DNA of 64,000 nucleotides from CADEDH01 sp039029735 (GTDB lineage: Bacteria; Actinomycetota; Acidimicrobiia; Acidimicrobiales; SZUA-35), in the NCBI GenBank assembly GCA_039029735.1, contig JBCCFL010000018.1, positions 37,277 through 101,276 of the forward strand, read 5' to 3'. The translations under genes were made by a program, and so were the position numbers. Every line of letters starts with the position of its first letter. Position 1 is the stretch's first letter. Below the pieces are notes generated by a model. It saw only the letters and a program-made list of their open reading frames with translations. It made no database searches and was not told the origin of the DNA. Shown here in pieces: positions 63,341 through 64,000 of the stretch.

Positions 63341-64000
63341 ATGGACTACATCCAGTGGACGGCACCACGGCCCACCCTGCGGGATCCGATCCTGATCGCC
63401 GCCTTCGAGGGTTGGGGTGATGCTGGCGACGCCGCCTCCACCGCAGCAAGCCACATCCGCGACCGGCTCGGCGGCACCACCTTCGCCACGATCGACTCCG
63501 AACCCTTCTACGACTTCACCACCACCCGGCCCATGATCCGGCTCGTCGACGACGGCGACGGCCGCGAGATCGACTGGCCCGCCAACGAGATCGCCGCCGT
63601 CTCCGTTCCCACCGCCACCCGGGATCTCATCGTGCTCGTCGGCGTCGAACCGCAGCTGATGTGGAAGACGTTCACCCGCCAGCTGATCTCTCTCATCGAG
63701 GAGTTCAACGTCAAGCTCGTGATCTCGCTCGGGGCGCTCATCGCCGACGTGGCCCACTCCCGCCCGGCAACGGTGTACACCTCCGGCTACGACCGGGAGC
63801 TGAACGAACGGCTCGACCTCGAACCCTCGTCGTACGAAGGGCCCACCGGCATCGTGGGCGTGCTCCACAACGCGCTCCAGGAGCACGGCACCAGCTCGGT
63901 GTCGCTGTGGGGCACGATCCCGGGCTACGTGCCGAACGCTCCGTCGCCGAAGGCGGCGTTGGCCCTCGTGGAACGGGTGAGCCAGCTGCTCGAACTGTCG
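63341..64000 (+). CDS. PAC2 family protein, 3' end outside window
   Basis: 220 codons are open to the window edge with no stop codon. PAC2 (proteasome assembly chaperone) fold marks are ILIAAFEGWGDAGDAAS at the N-terminus, DLIVLVGVEPQLMWKTF in the middle, and IVGVLHNALQEHG with SLWGTIPGYVP later. Bacterial PAC2 proteins are usually about 280-330 residues, so about a third may be missing. In actinobacteria they occur in proteasome-bearing and other genomes; their exact role is unclear. The gene appears leaderless. Confidence 0.88.
   Translation, partial: MDYIQWTAPRPTLRDPILIAAFEGWGDAGDAASTAASHIRDRLGGTTFATIDSEPFYDFTTTRPMIRLVDDGDGREIDWPANEIAAVSVPTATRDLIVLVGVEPQLMWKTFTRQLISLIEEFNVKLVISLGALIADVAHSRPATVYTSGYDRELNERLDLEPSSYEGPTGIVGVLHNALQEHGTSSVSLWGTIPGYVPNAPSPKAALALVERVSQLLELS

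Overview
The window is a dense, high-GC chromosomal segment holding 56 protein-coding genes on both strands. One gene is cut at each window edge and one is frameshifted. I see no RNA genes, insertion sequences, phage genes or CRISPR arrays. The content fits a free-living actinobacterium, most likely of the class Acidimicrobiia: four F420-type luciferase-like oxidoreductases, an Lhr helicase, a HelD-type RNA polymerase recycling ATPase, hemE followed by a HemY-type oxidase, a P450 and a separate 3Fe-4S ferredoxin, many crotonase/SDR/PhyH enzymes, and many apparently leaderless genes. The class assignment is an inference from gene content and style, not from a marker gene.

Layout. 1-6 kb: PLP decarboxylase (5' end missing), enoyl-CoA hydratase, PhyH dioxygenase, GNAT, then a coupled operon of LLM oxidoreductase, small membrane protein and YihY. 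6-12.3 kb: a secreted DUF4214/phosphodiester glycosidase fusion, then a minus-strand cell-envelope operon (regulatory-fold anchor protein, class A PBP, trypsin-like protein with a dead triad) preceded by a ferredoxin gene. 12.4-17.4 kb: S9 peptidase, RsgA, LysM lipoprotein, L-2-hydroxyglutarate oxidase. 17.4-21.8 kb: a 1180-residue cyclase/ATPase/TPR regulator and a Nei glycosylase. 21.8-30.5 kb: GH13 glucosidase, MacB-like ABC pair, Nudix, Pgi, membrane protein. 30.6-35.2 kb: Lhr. 35.3-39.5 kb: P450 behind a tandem operator, LLM oxidoreductase, small membrane protein, dienelactone hydrolase, SDR. 39.6-42.5 kb: frameshifted FG-GAP/RTX protein and two GNATs. 42.6-51.6 kb: LLM oxidoreductase, HelD, hemE, hemY/cgoX, lnt with an altered catalytic residue, DUF2510 membrane protein, dtd. 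51.7-56.9 kb: coupled glycosyltransferase, methyltransferase and alpha/alpha-barrel genes, another LLM oxidoreductase, a methyltransferase and GtrA. 57-64 kb: PQQ-type sugar dehydrogenase lipoprotein, alpha/beta hydrolase, small membrane protein, NarL-type two-component pair, crotonase, GNAT and a PAC2 protein running off the end.

The most notable points are: (i) a class A PBP operon carrying a membrane-anchored pseudo-protease with both His and Ser of the triad replaced; (ii) an apolipoprotein N-acyltransferase with Ser where the catalytic Cys belongs; (iii) a recurring TAnnnT element 6-8 nt before start codons, four copies of which share the 9-mer CTAGCGTCG; (iv) a tandem 22-bp-phased palindromic operator before the P450; (v) a glycosyltransferase/methyltransferase/barrel-protein operon of unknown product; (vi) an FG-GAP/RTX gene broken by two single-base losses, each in a G run. 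Start codons were picked by domain boundaries, ribosome-binding sites, TAnnnT spacing and overlap with the upstream stop codon. No alignment or database search was run.
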